Under the pieces are notes generated by a model that had not been told where the DNA came from, ran no database searches, and saw nothing but the letters and a program-made list of their open reading frames with translations. A program made the position numbers and the translations under genes. From positions 3,162,001 to 3,226,000 of the forward strand of contig JBAJFG010000492.1 of NCBI GenBank assembly GCA_037903475.1: a DNA stretch of 64,000 nt, in the 5' to 3' direction. This DNA comes from Ancylostoma caninum (taxonomy: Eukaryota > Nematoda > Chromadorea > Rhabditida > Ancylostomatidae). How positions within the stretch are numbered: position 1 is the stretch's first letter; each line of letters starts with the position of its first letter. Shown here one piece after another: positions 43,560 through 55,784 of the stretch.

Positions 43560-43812
43560 CAGTGGCGGAGGCAGGGGGCGGGGCGCCCCACCCCCCCCTG
43601 AGAATGGGTCGCCAAAACAAATAAAAATCTTGTATTAGTTTATTCTTAATTGTTTATTTGTATTGTTATTTTTAATATAATTTTTATTTACTATTTATTA
43701 ATACAATTAATATTTTTATTAATTTTATTTTCCATCTGCGTCCCCAAAGCGGCTGAGACCCCACTTTTTCTCCCACGCCCCCCTTCCCGCCTACATTCTG
43801 CGTCCGCCTCTG
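43560..43812. mobile_element. hAT-type MITE, copy 2
   Basis: Starts CAGTGGCGGAGGCAGG and ends, complemented, CAGAGGCGGACGCAG. Flanks GTACACAT (43552-43559) and GTACACGC (43813-43820) match at 6 of 8 positions. 253 bp, alignable to copy 1 through its length (GAGAATGGG, TTAATATAATTTT, GAGACCCCACTTTT). Confidence 0.8.
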
Positions 43813-43820
43813 GTACACGC

Positions 43821-44360
43821 AGGTTGGAGTTTGAAGTGTTGTCTCAGAGCTTCCTTGCCGGAAAATTCCAGGGTTTTTTTTTTGAATTTTGGTTTGAGTA
43901 ATGGATGTCTCAGAATAGAATACGCTACTGGAAGTGAGGTTAGCAAATTCATGCAGAGTCTCACGTAGCAGAAGTAAGTCGTGTCCAAGACTACTGTTGC
44001 TGAAAAACTCGTACTCAAGTTCCTATTTCTTACTTTAGTTGAGGCTTAGAATTAAAAACGTGTGAGCATAAGCTCCAGCTATGACTTCTTCGTTATGTTT
44101 GTCTTCGACAAAGCTGTCTTATATGTATGCACTTCTAAAGCGTCTTACTTCCCTTCGAAGAATGTTTCATCCGTCTGCCTAGTTTAAGTTGTCCAAGCAT
44201 TAATTTTGAACAAGGGTGTGTCTGGTCAATTAAGAGGTCATTTTCGACTTCTGCTGTTCCCCGTGCTACATTTGACAATCCAAGAAGGTCGAAGCTGAGG
44301 ATTCTGTGCCTCGCATGTGGAAGATGTCTGAGAAACGCAGCTTTTCCTTGATTTTTCAGA
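43821..44360 (-). other. stretch with one - strand frame of uncertain status
   Basis: After GCGTTTCTCAG a - strand frame (HLPHARHRILSFDLLGLSNV) stays open to TAG near 44135. If instead joined in phase to the exon at 45377, it would end after about 20 codons. I could not decide whether it is a terminal exon. Confidence 0.25.
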
Positions 44361-44362
44361 AC

Positions 44363-44540
44363 CAGGAAGAACACTTTCTATCCCAAATCATCACACACTT
44401 CTGCCGACTACTCGAGTGAGAAAGTGGCTTGGATTATTAGGGACGAATCAACCGGGCAACCGGGTCAAACCATGACTTTCAGATGTTCCATTTCCATTCA
44501 GAGGGAACTACTCAGCGAGAAGTACCCACCCATAGAGGCT
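44363..44540 (+). CDS. candidate exon, frame uncertain
   Basis: A strong TTTTTCAG acceptor (44355-44362) opens a segment with two plausible frames: one reads SADYSSEKVAWIIRDESTGQ and stays open to 44825, the other ends NQPGNRVKP at TGA near 44474. No family recognised. Confidence 0.25.
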
Positions 44541-44549
44541 ATTTGCGTT

Positions 44550-45370
44550 ATCGTAATCGACTTCCTAGTGCCAGCACCGTTGAGACAGCTCCTCAAGAGT
44601 TTGATTAAATTGTTTTTTCGCGCTCATACTCTACCAACGTTTCGTCTTCAAATAAAAAAAGAAGAAGGGGAGAAAGAGAAAAAGCTAGGAGTAATGCTAG
44701 AATCGAAAAATAATGGAATTTACAAAATGCACGAACTAACGTTCACGCTAATATACTTTATTTTCTTAAAATTTCTCGGAGAAACTCAATCTGCACCGCC
44801 ATTGAGGAGTGAGCCTAGGAGTTAGGGTGGAATGAATTCGAAACTTCTACCATGATTGCATCACCATTCAAAGGCTGATTCAGGGAAAAGAAAAGATACA
44901 GCTACTTCGATCTGGGTATATCTGGGGCCTGCACGTACACGATACTATTCCGCATAGTTGTCTACCCCCGCACAGCTATTTCGAACAGCACGTAGACAGT
45001 GCCTCAGATTCTAACGGACCTGGAAGTTTTGCGACCGAGTCGACGGCTTGTAGACTCATGAGAAGAGTCAGCTTGCCAAATGAGCAACGCAAAACGCCAC
45101 TCACCAATAGGCACAAGCTAATGTGGGTGGATTTTAGAGGGAGAGAGCGAGAGAGCAATAGAATCAGATATTGTAAAAGTTAATGTTGTTGCGCATTGAC
45201 GTAGTGCAGGCAAAAAAAAGCGCAGTTAGGTGGTGTTCGCAGATGAAAATATTACGTTGATGCAAAAGAACTGGCGCCACCTTTTTCAAAGACATATGAT
45301 TGCGTCTGGACAAAGTGTGACATCTAGATATGGTAAAATACTTGTAGAACAAAGAACGCTCTTTCAGTCT
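44550..45370. other. no assignable gene
   Basis: No convincing frame beyond the tail of the candidate above. Confidence 0.3.
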
Positions 45371-45376
45371 GTCTAC

Positions 45377-45543
45377 CTGTTGTGAGATAATCGAGAATGT
45401 CCAGAAGACTCGTTCTCCATTTTCCAAATTTCCTTGATTTTTCTAGAACACTACAAGCAGTGAAGTCCAAAACACCGTTCTTGTATTTGACGGAGACTTC
45501 ACCATTAACTCCACATTTGAGCTCCGGTGCAACCGCTTCGCTT
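45377..45543 (-). CDS. candidate exon, unknown protein
   Basis: On the - strand, open from TTTCCCTAG (45543) to the donor ACAACAG/GTAGAC (45377). The text looks coding: SEAVAPELKCGVNGEVSVKY, then VLEKSRKFGKWRTSLLDILD. It could belong to the - strand gene ending at 39505 or to a separate one; phases cannot be traced through the gap. Confidence 0.35.
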
Positions 45544-45549
45544 CTAGGG

Positions 45550-46060
45550 AAACATAGATGAGCACTTTTTGAACAGGGCACAGCACGTGGTGGTCATTGA
45601 CCAGTAAAACTTAGTAGGCGTTGTGCATATTCAGTGAAACTTAGTTCCACCGTCCGGGGATGCGATGCGATCCATAGATTGGTTTTCTGGTTCATACTAG
45701 GTGTGGTGTGTCCATTGATAGCCATAGTTTCCACTCCCTTCGGCTTCTGAATGATTCCCCTTGGAAGGCAGTCAACGCGATATGTGTACTCTGAATGAAA
45801 ATGCCGCAGAGCCGAGTCGAAGCCGCGAGCGTGTGCTTCTAACCTGCGTCTGACACGCGTCAGAGCTGCAACTGGTTCTATCCTTTATGGAACAGATTGG
45901 TGGTTGCCGAACACACGCATCTAATATGAACTTTACTGTGAATCACCCTATATCTGTACTCTGGCGAACACTAGTGATAATCAGGTGTTGCTCTTCCTGG
46001 AGGCTGCCGATCATGTTGAAATTTTGGCTATGGATGCGCACTATACGAACAATTATCCCT
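45550..46060. other. no securely assigned gene
   Basis: A + strand segment after GATAATCAG (45985) reads VLLFLEAADHVEILAMDAHY but runs straight into the foldback at 46068, so any exon here would be altered. Weak. Confidence 0.2.
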
Positions 46061-46067
46061 CCACGAC

Positions 46068-46210
46068 GGCATCCTTCGTTTCTGGGTAACCGTCTTTGTT
46101 TTTGAAAAAAAACTGTCGTTAATGATCAAAAAGTGGTTTTTGACCATTAAATGACCACTTTCGAAGGTATTTTCAAAAACGAGGACGGTTTCCCAAAAAC
46201 GAAGAATGCC
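46068..46210. repeat. foldback MITE, 143 bp
   Basis: Left arm GGCATCCTTCGTTTCTGGGT (46068-46108) and right arm, complemented, GGCATTCTTCGTTTTTGGGA (46170-46210) pair over about 40 bp with a few mismatches. The loop itself contains TCAAAAAGTGGTTTTTGA. No clear target duplication. Confidence 0.7.
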
Positions 46211-46214
46211 ACTT

Positions 46215-48960
46215 TGAGGGAGAATTGGCACCCCCTAGGCACACCACATGGAGTTGGCAGGACTTCAACACGCTCCTTCGAATCAAACAAATTTCCTGGA
46301 AAATTTCAATAGTTGGGATGAAAACGTGTTCCAGTGACAATTTGCTGGTTCTGACAGGTACATTAACAACTTCGGACGAGTTTTAGCGGGTTGTTAACAG
46401 TTTCCAGTTATGATTAGTTTTTCGAGAATTTCAGCCTGGATTTGAGATAAATTGCAGCAAACCAATTGCAAATGGGATAAATCGTCCACAAACTGTACGC
46501 ATTTCTACCCGAAATTTCATTCTTAACCTTCAGTAGTAGCTACTGATATTACCCTTCTAGTACCTATTTCTCTCCTGAAGGAGCCTGATATTAAGTACTT
46601 AGTAACTTATTTCTGAGTCTGACTGGACTTAGTAGTCCCCGCCCATTAGTGACCAAATCGTCCTGTACCCTGTTTTTGAAGCATTTCCTTCACTATTTCT
46701 AAGGTTTTCGCTGGATGCTTCTCTCCAAGCCGCTTTTTGGAAAGAACACCTCCAGCAGTACCTACTGCTATTCTTGGCTCCAGAAAGTCGCGAACGATCT
46801 ACTGAAAAAACGCTCGAGACGCTCAAAAGCACATTTTGTGACCCCAAATTTTGGCCAAAATTCGCTTCCAAGAGCTGGCTTCAATTTTGATGACTTTGCT
46901 AGGGAACATTTAAATAGCTATCGTACTCTCCAGGAAAACTCGTCATTTCCACTGCTCTTCTTAACTCCAGATCTCTTTATTCCGCAAAAAAGAATTCTCC
47001 AAACAATATGAGGAGGAGGTTCTCGTTGTTTTTGGCTTTGCTATTCCACGAGATATGGGCGTGCGAAGTCAGAGACGTGCTCGTACGATAAGCAATGGTC
47101 CCTGCTAATGAAAGGAACTTTATGGTTTACCTAGGTTATCGTTCATTGAAGTTATGAAAGAAAATAGAGTCAACACGAAAAAGCGCCATTTCTTTTGCAT
47201 TAACCTAATAAGTATAGCGTGGATGCTCCCGACGGGTACAAAGCGGGAAAGAATGATCTGGTCCACCTTCTGCTTTGTAATTTAGGAAATGTTGGTGGTC
47301 TAAATGTCATTCTACAGCGGCCGCACACTATTGCTGGCCTTCGTGGCTTGCAGGGTGGACTGGGCAGACTACCAGACAGTGCTGAAGCCAACCTGAATAG
47401 ATGCCATTTTTGAATGGTCAAGGGAACCACTTTTTCCAGCCTTGTTATCCACATGAGTCGGCAAATCCAAGCAGTCAAGTTAGCACAACATTCGTGTTTT
47501 TTCTCCTACATGTAAGGAAATGGTTTAAAATTTGTGTAAAACCTCTGAGGAATCGCTATCAGGAACATTCAAACAAAACCGTCAGTTTAGCACTGTAAGA
47601 GACTTGAGACGAGCAATACTGCAATGTGAGAGGAACAATATCAACACCAGGACTTTGAAAGTGTTTTTTTTTTCTAGAGCTTTCGATAATTTGCTGAGTT
47701 CGCTACTATGCATGGAGGAATTGGTTATGAATAATTTTGAACATGTGTTTCACATTTCGTCAATGAAATCTTTGCTTTCTCGTGACGTGACCTTGTAAGT
47801 ATAGAACGGCACAAAATTATTGGAAGAATCTCCATGAAAACGGAAAAGAGACTACTATGGATACACAGGATTTCTGGGGCAGGAGATCTGTACGCCACAA
47901 TAGAAGAGTTTGTGATAGCTCCTTTTTGGGTTATATTACCAAATAAAACACGAACATTGAGATTGAGATACAGTATGCAGGAGGCATTTATGTGGAAAGA
48001 TATATGTAGTATATGAGCGCTGCGCTCATATAAATAGAAGCGGTATTTGCAGATGTTCAACCTCCTTTTTTGTGTGGTAAGGTGGTTTCAACGTCTGCCT
48101 CCGTATGTTATGCGAGTTCAGAATAGCTAGACAAGTCTTCATGGCCTTGATCTGCAACAAATTCTAAGCGGTAGCTTGCAGTGTTAATTCCATCGTTTTT
48201 CGGTACCACAATCAGAGAGCTGCCAATGTCATCTTCTTGGCTATTGTTTGCTCCTGATAGTAAAGGCTATTAGTCGTCTCTGGCAGTTCTGATGTGCAAG
48301 AGAACGTGTCACTGGCAACTGGGCTTTTCCAAGTAAATACATCTCATCTGACGGTTTATATAAATGTTACTTTAATGTATACCACCCACCCAAAGGCCTC
48401 TCAGTTGCCTTCACTAACTCATTTCCAAACTTGTCGATGTGTAGTTTTTTTTTGTTTTTTTTTTCTTTCTTGGGTTATTCTTTGTTTTTACAGAGCACCA
48501 TGAATGTATTTGATAAATAATTAAGAAAATGAATAGATATATGAACGAGTATAGCTTTGTGTCCGGCGAAAAGACACGCAGACATTACTGGTTAGTACTG
48601 CTTAACCTAATTAGTCCCACCCATCAGATTTGGAGTGGCATGGGTTGTGATGCAAACGCCGACACTCCGTGGAGCCTGACACACATGTAGTCTTAACATT
48701 TACAGGCTTCCTGTTCTTTCTGCTTCCGGCGGAAGAACACTCACTTTCGTGTTAAAAAGAATTGCTCGCTTCTCGGACACTTACAAAACTTGGAGAGTTA
48801 TAGGATCACCACATCGAAAGAAAAAAACCTGGATTGAAATACACCGAACAATTCAAAATACAGAGGGCATAAATTATTGTAAACGCTTGCTTAGTTATTT
48901 CTCAAGCAGGAACTCATCCTTCGCTCCGCTTTTTTCGCGAAATTATTGCGAAATGCGAAA
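46215..48960. other. no assignable gene
   Basis: Frames at 46715-47011 + and 47219-47413 + / 47200-47478 - are moderately long but have no recognised domain or clean splice signals. Confidence 0.3.
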
Positions 48961-48963
48961 TTA

Positions 48964-50257
48964 TTAGGTTGGTGCAAAAATAATGCGCGTTTTTCGCTGC
49001 TTCATCTTCAGTGCTGAAAACTTCCGGTGTTTCTCATCATTGATATGAGAAGTTGCATATGGTTTTGTAGCAAATTTCAGTGCCTTTTTAAATATCTCAT
49101 GCATTTCGAGCGAAATTCATGTTTTTGGCGAATTTTTAGTTGTGGAACGAAAGGCGCCAAAACAAGTTTTTTGCCAAACTCTTTTCAGCGAGCTAATACT
49201 CGACGGCATCGCAGCAGGATCGCTCAGAACACCACCATAGTTTTGGCGAAGGTAGTGTGAGCGAATGCATTCCGCCCAGCTGCTCCCGGATTTTTCGGCT
49301 TGGTGTGCCTTGCTTCGAAAGTTAGGAATGTCGCATAGGTCTTCCTGGGATTTGCGACCCCCAACTGATGACAATTATCAAACAGCACCCATCCAAAACA
49401 ACATATTTGGTTTCGCAGAACATTGCCGGTGATTGTTGTCAGACCATCCCTCCCTTCAGTAAAAATGGGAGGATGAAAAAGCTCGATGAGTTGATGTCGC
49501 GCATACTGAACGAGTACCACATTGATAGTAGTTAAGAGGTCTGCTTCGCGCCTTTGTAGTGAAAAAATTGCGACCAAACAGTCGGTTGCTTAGTGACTAA
49601 ATATGATAAATAATAATAAATATGAAGTATAGACCCTCTTCGACAAAATGAGGTGCCTTGCCCAACAGTTGGACGAGGAACATGCACCGAAATACTCCCA
49701 GAAACCGAAGCAACGCCAAAATAAGGTTACGGCGACTTTGTGGTGACCTGCTGCAAAAATTGCTCATTGCAGCTGATTCATTCTTCCCAATCTGGTAAGT
49801 GGTTTCAAGACGTAAATGAACTAAATTAGAAACCTCACGGTGTGACCCCGGCGTTGCTCAATAAAATGGATTCTTCACTCCTACACAGTACCGTCCAGGC
49901 ACACCCTGCACAACAGATTATTCACAGGTTCGAGCAACTGAGCTAGGAAGTTCGGACTCCTACATCATAATCAGCAAGCTTCTCGCTCACCGACTACCGC
50001 TTCCCCGAGAACCTGGACGGCTTCTTCCGGGAGAATTTTCTCGAAGACTAAAGTGATACCAAAACTGCCCTCCGGAAGTTTGTCGATTCTAGAAGGTCCT
50101 GTCAGAAATGCGCGGTAGTCGGAGAACGTCTATCTTATTGCTAATGATTTGCGGATTACAATAGTTCTAAGCCTATTGAAAAAGATCGATTTTGAAAGGA
50201 GTTATGAGGTTCGGAATCAAAGGCATGAAAACGCGCATCATTTTTGCACCAACCTAA
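48964..50257 (+). mobile_element. mariner transposon, full length but decayed
   Basis: Ends TTAGGTTGGTGCAAAAATAA and, complemented, TTAGGTTGGTGCAAAAATGA, with TA at 48962-48963 and 50258-50259. 1294 bp is the canonical mariner length, and these ends match the widespread TTAGGTTGGTGCAAAA type. Transposase text survives on the + strand in changing frames: SKTTYLVSQNIAGD near 49390, KKLDELMSRILNEYHIDS near 49475, HAPKYSQKP near 49683, then AQQIIHRFEQLS near 49910 and LTDYRFPENLDGFFRENF near 49990, the C-terminal catalytic part. Stops and frameshifts throughout. Confidence 0.85.
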
Positions 50258-50259
50258 TA

Positions 50260-52500
50260 TTTATTTCACAGTTGAAACCGGGTCCTGGCGGAAGATTTCG
50301 CTCTTGAGCAGTTTGCCGCGAAACCCATTCTCGAAAAATGGGGATTGTCGTGACGATTCAGCCTAAAAAACCCCCAACAAATCATCAGAGAGAGCTTAAC
50401 TGCTTAGAAAAATTCTAGAGCGCAAGGTGTGCTCTTTCCAGCGGTGAATGTGGTTCCCCACGGAGACGGATTGCAAGAAACACGCTAACGAAAAATCATG
50501 GCTGCTGCATCCTGCTAGTGACGGCTAATTTTTAACTAATTTGCTTTCGTAAAACTTTGTCACTGGAGAACAGGGCAGAGCAGCCAGTGAGTGGATATGT
50601 TGTGAAAACTAGATTAACTTCCACAAAACAGCTATGCATATTCATAAATAGGTCTGGTTATAAACCAACTGTGAACTTCGCGATTGCCTGCACTTATCAA
50701 CAGCGATCATGATTTCATTTTGCACAATCGCCTCATAATTGTTATAACGAACACGTGATGATAAATTGTCCTAGTCAAAAACCTTGTAAAATGCGATATT
50801 TTTTGTGTTTTGCTCAAGAATTGCAGGCCAAACTAGGCCATTTGGCGATCTTAGGAGTCTGCATTGAACGTTTGCGCTGAAATTTCTTCGCTATCTGGCA
50901 AACCATGCATATTTGTGATCGGAACAGAGTTCAAATCCATCTCTATTACTTAATACTTAGACGAAACCTGCAGAAATATGCTAATGCTGCAGAGAAATAA
51001 GCCATTAAACGTTATACAATAACGTGTGGCCCACCTTGTGTATCCTTTCATTGAAGCAAGGGCAACCTTGAAACAAAAATCTCAGGCTGAGCTAAGATGC
51101 GGAACATCCACAGAGGGTTACTGCCAAATTGGCCTTACATGAGCCTGGTACGTCTTATTCCCTGTTCAACACAAGCACTTTCTACCAGCCATGAGCTAAA
51201 TCTACGTCACCACCGTCCCATCCATAGAAACAGTGGTACACACCACCAGATTGAAATCTCACGATAAGGAAGATTTCATTTGAGAAAAAAAAATTGATGC
51301 ATGATATACATGGGAGAGTTCTATGTTGTTCCCATTCCGCACGAATAACTGCAAGACTCACAAAATTTTAATTTCGGATATCCATGGCTGCAAATGAGGT
51401 GACGATAAAGTAGAGGAGTTGTTCGTGGAAGTGTCAGCGCGAACAGCGCTAGAACAATCAAGTTCAGCTCACAGGGACACTAGCAGATTAATTAACCTCG
51501 TGTTCGCCTCAGTTCCCTTCTGGATTACTCGATGCATAAGAGCACTTAATTTTCGCATGAAAAAATATGAGGAACCTTTAGAGCTGTAGGTAAGTTCAGA
51601 ATTTCACTGGAAATACGGAAATGAAAGCAGATGCCCGTAAGATACTACGGGCTTGCACAGGTTTCTCTGTAGGTGGAAATCGGGGGATTTTATCTAATAA
51701 AACTCTCTTTTTTTTTTGGAGAGAGGAATTATTTTTGATTTTCAGGATCGCTGGTGGTGAGTAGCCATCCAAGCTCATATCCATGCACAGGATAGGTATG
51801 TGTCCTAAATTTTTTCTCGTGAAAATCGCAAGCAGGCTTGACGATAAACACAAACATAGTGAGGCAAATTGAAAAGAAAGATCGTTGGATAGATATCTGA
51901 ACACACAGGAAGCAAGACAAGTATAAGCCCATTTGATGTAGTAGTTGTAAAAAGGGAGTCAGTGAATTCTTAAATCTTTGTGCGAACGTTGCAACATAAC
52001 TGTGAATCTAGACAGCATAATAGATGATTCTGCTCAACATCTGCAGTAGCGGTCATTGCTTCTAGTGGATAGAGTAGGGATTTGAAATTTGATTTTTAAT
52101 CAGACCTGACGGTGGTCAACGCAGATGTAACCAAATAAAAAATGCTTCACTTCGCTAGAAAATTTTCTGTACAGGGAAATTTCTCAACCACTGAGGCGAC
52201 TTCTCATTATTCATAATAGACGACTAACAGAATGACTTCTATGATTGGGATCCTGACATAAATTGAAGTTCTTGTTGCAGTTTCGAGTCATTTATGCCAA
52301 AATATCAGCATTCACGAATCATTGATTGGCATCTAACAAGCTTGTTAGAGTTGAACTTACTTACCAGTATGTTTCTGTGGGGTGTTTCGACACCTTTAAT
52401 CACCACACGGTTTTGGAGTAATCCTCCTAGTTGAGCAAGGAAAATTTTCAAAGTTCTTATTCCATGATATGCAGCTTTACGTGCACCACGAGCGAGTGTA
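50260..52500. other. no assignable gene
   Basis: About 2.2 kb without a recognisable frame. The - strand frames near 51596-51932 are hydrophobic reads with no clear signal. Confidence 0.35.
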
Positions 52501-52559
52501 TTACTTCAGAGTTTTGCAGGTTTTCGGATCTTGATATATTCCAGGAACCATAAATAGAG

Positions 52560-53110
52560 TTTTAAGTCTAAAAGTGTCACCAGGAACGATAGTGACTTCA
52601 AAACAGAGCAAAGAGAATGAGCCAGAGTCGAAGAAATATGTACAACACCCTTGCTAAATTCTTTAAAAAGTACACTCCGCGCGCGAGCTTGCGTTCTTTT
52701 TGTTCCAACTCTATAAATTTGTTGAAACGCAATGTGCTGACAAGTAAAACCAAAGGCAAGAACCGTAGTCGATCCAACCCCAGTCCCATGCGAGGTAGCC
52801 TTAAAAAATCTAGCTTCAGCATGAAATTTCAAATGTTCTCGCCTTAAAATTGGAAACGCTGAAATTTGCAATTTAACATGGAATTTATAGCAAATTGCTT
52901 ACAGATAGGTTAAACAGCCATGTACGGTCTCCGAGGCTATTCGGACTTTCGATGTACTGCAATTAATTTGTACGGGATGGAACGGAAAGAACGCAACTTC
53001 GCCGGCCGAGTGTACTTTTTTGAATTGTCTACCGAGGGGCATACTGCTAAACTCAGCTCCGGTAACCTTGGCCGATACCAATCGTTGACCCATGAAAACT
53101 CGTAATCTAT
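52560..53110. repeat. diverged inverted duplication
   Basis: A segment at about 52650-52730 (AAAAAGTACACTCCGCGCGC, TTGCGTTCTTT) recurs inverted at about 52955-53035 (complement AAAAAGTACACTCGGCCGGC, TTGCGTTCTTT). Overlapping frames on both strands in this stretch probably reflect the symmetry rather than genes. Confidence 0.55.
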
Positions 53111-53114
53111 CACA

Positions 53115-55200
53115 TTCATTTCAAAGCTACTTCACGAAGTTCAATTCGTCCTGGAACCCCGCCTATAAAAGCCTTTCCATGAGCGTTTTTGCAAAACACA
53201 AGTTCAATTATATTGACACAAATTACTAAAACTTACTCTCAGAAAAATGTGTGAACAAAATGAGACAGTTTCAACTTACCTTCGTTTACCTGACTAACTG
53301 CAAAAATGATGAAATTTTCAATTCTAAATCACTATGCTGTAAAAAGTTTTTCACCAATAACAAGAATTTCGATTTTTTCCTGCTCACTACTGGCTTTGAA
53401 GGTAGTATTCACGGAAAGTTTCGTCAAAAAAATTCCACAACATTCTAGGGGTCGGAGCTGCTTCACAGTTCAGTAAAATTGAAAAGTTTTAATAGTATCA
53501 AAAACGCGTTTTTAAGAACTCATGGCTAGGTTATCTGCAATGGGGTAGTCCAGTTGCACGGGCTATACATGTATGTGATATAAGGACCGATATTCAAAAA
53601 TGGACAAAACAGCCTTTTTCGCACGTTGGATCTTCGTGCAAATAGGTTTTTTGACTTAACCATTCCACACTTTTTCACTTTTCCATACTCTTTAACCATT
53701 CCACACTTTTTCAACAGAAACAATCATTGGAAAATGTGTATCAATCAACAAAGATGTCACTTGGAGAACAAAATTTTGTGAAGGAAGGAGAAATGAAGGA
53801 GAAATGGTTGAAAATTAAAGTTCTGACAAAAACTAGCTGCGGTCATAATCAAACAGCCACAAGTACTGTAAGATGCTAATAAGAAACAGTTGGAGCTTAC
53901 AAAAACTATAAAAACGTCCGAAAGTTCACCAAGAAGATATGAAGCGGAAAAGAAAACGTTGCGGGTTTTACGAGGACTATAGAAAAACAGCAGATTCCAC
54001 TAAGCTTCATCTATATAACAAAAGAAACGCACAGCGTTTAGAGCCAGTATTAAACCGTCGAACGTGAACACCATCATGCAGGAGTACTTCCTGCTGAACC
54101 GTACCGAACGCTGCCTTTATATTATGGGAGCTGTTCGAATTATGCTAATGTTCTTGGAAAAGTAAAGATCACCGAGACGAAAGTTCCCGCGGGTGCTCGT
54201 TAATCCAAAGAATTGTCAAGTCAAGGTGAAAGAAAGTGTAAGGGATATGACACGTATACGATGATTCCTGCCAAAAACAGGCATCCATCCTTAAGAAGAG
54301 CTTCCGAGAATTCCCGTAGATCCAGCTCCACACGCCAGGATACTCAAAATTCCTACATGTATGTATAGAAGGGAATCTGGTTGGCACGCCGCATCTGTTC
54401 GGAATCCACCCAATCGTTTCTAGAGACGATACTACTTATGTACCTCAAAGAAATGTCTCCCATGTACTAAGACCAAAACTTCGTTAGCGTTCCACCCCCA
54501 TCCACAGACACGCATTTGTCCTACATACTTTTACAGAAGGGACCTCACTCTGACAAGCAACATGAAAACCATCAGAAAGCAACATCGGCCAGACATCAGA
54601 AGTATGCCTAACTGTTGAGCATCCTCTGAGTTGTTGACATCATTAGTCCGCTACAGGGATCTTTGTAGAAATTGTTATTCGTTCTGAAGAGGAATTTACT
54701 AAATTCACAGGAAATTATTAGAGTGATCGAGATGGTCGGTTTCTGGCGTTTTCGCAGGATATTGTCTGCCGGTTTTTTTCTTTTCTCTTTCTTCTCCCCT
54801 ACCCACGGTGCCAGTGTTTCCGATTCGGAAACCATAAAGAAATTTGGAGTCTCCTGAATTCGTTGCGCTGTCTAGCCTATAGTCCACACAATACTATTAC
54901 GGCCCAATTTCGACCACTTGATGGGCAACAACCAAAGCAGAAACGTTTTCCATTAAGGTCTGCAGCCTCAAAGGAAGGAGAGGGGGGGGGTGACTTCTGC
55001 GGCAAAAAACCTAAGGCCACTATTGGGTTCTACTTTCCCTCTTCTTTCTGTGTCTTGCTACCAACGTGCCATAAATGAAAACAAGATCTCCGATACTCTT
55101 TATAGCTCCGCTACAATATCTAATCAATAGCTTGAACATGGTAAGGAAATATTTTTCCATCTCATCCAATTATTCATAAACAATGAGAATTAGTCTGAGA
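53115..55200. other. no assignable gene
   Basis: Includes a duplicated phrase AACCATTCCACACTTTTTCA at about 53658 and 53695. No recognisable coding text. Confidence 0.35.
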
Positions 55201-55213
55201 TTTATCTTGACAT

Positions 55214-55560
55214 GTTTAGGATACCGTGCATGCCTCCTCGCAACGACGCCTATATAAGTATCTGCCGCCGCATCGCAGCGCTTCGACCGTATGGCTTCGT
55301 CTGTCTGCCTCGTCAGTACGCTTCCCGCCACTTCTACCTCTCAGCGCAATAGCGTGCGCTTCGTCAGAATCCGTCTGCAATATCTCCACCAAGCTTCCCG
55401 TCGTTAGTAGCTCAGAAGTAACCACTACCAAAAGCGTAGAGCTATTCAAGACGCAATAGGTCTGATCTACGTGTAACTACTGTACATATTGCAATTAATA
55501 TTATTTTCTACTATAATTAAGAGCAAGATAATATCAGCATGGCCATGCAATTTAGGGTGA
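55214..55560 (+). other. TATA-bearing GC/CT-rich segment, possibly a solo LTR
   Basis: CCTATATAAGTATC near 55247 is followed by a CT-rich GC island and then AT-rich DNA, a layout like an LTR or a TATA promoter. The + frame 55226-55459 is Ser-rich without a domain. I could not find matching ends or a target duplication. Confidence 0.2.
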
Positions 55561-55784
55561 ACGCGGCCGGTTCAACAACAACCACACTCTTTACCATCTT
55601 GTTAACAAACACAACGTTAGCTACGTCTTTCAAAATTCATTTGGGTATATTAGACGCATAAAAAAGTTTCCGCCTTCTGGCGGTGAGTAGTATAATAGTT
55701 AGTTAACATTGCAAACGCTTTGTAAACCCTGCTCAATGTTGCTGGTTCGACATCTGTGAATAATATTCAGTATTTGTTTTGACT

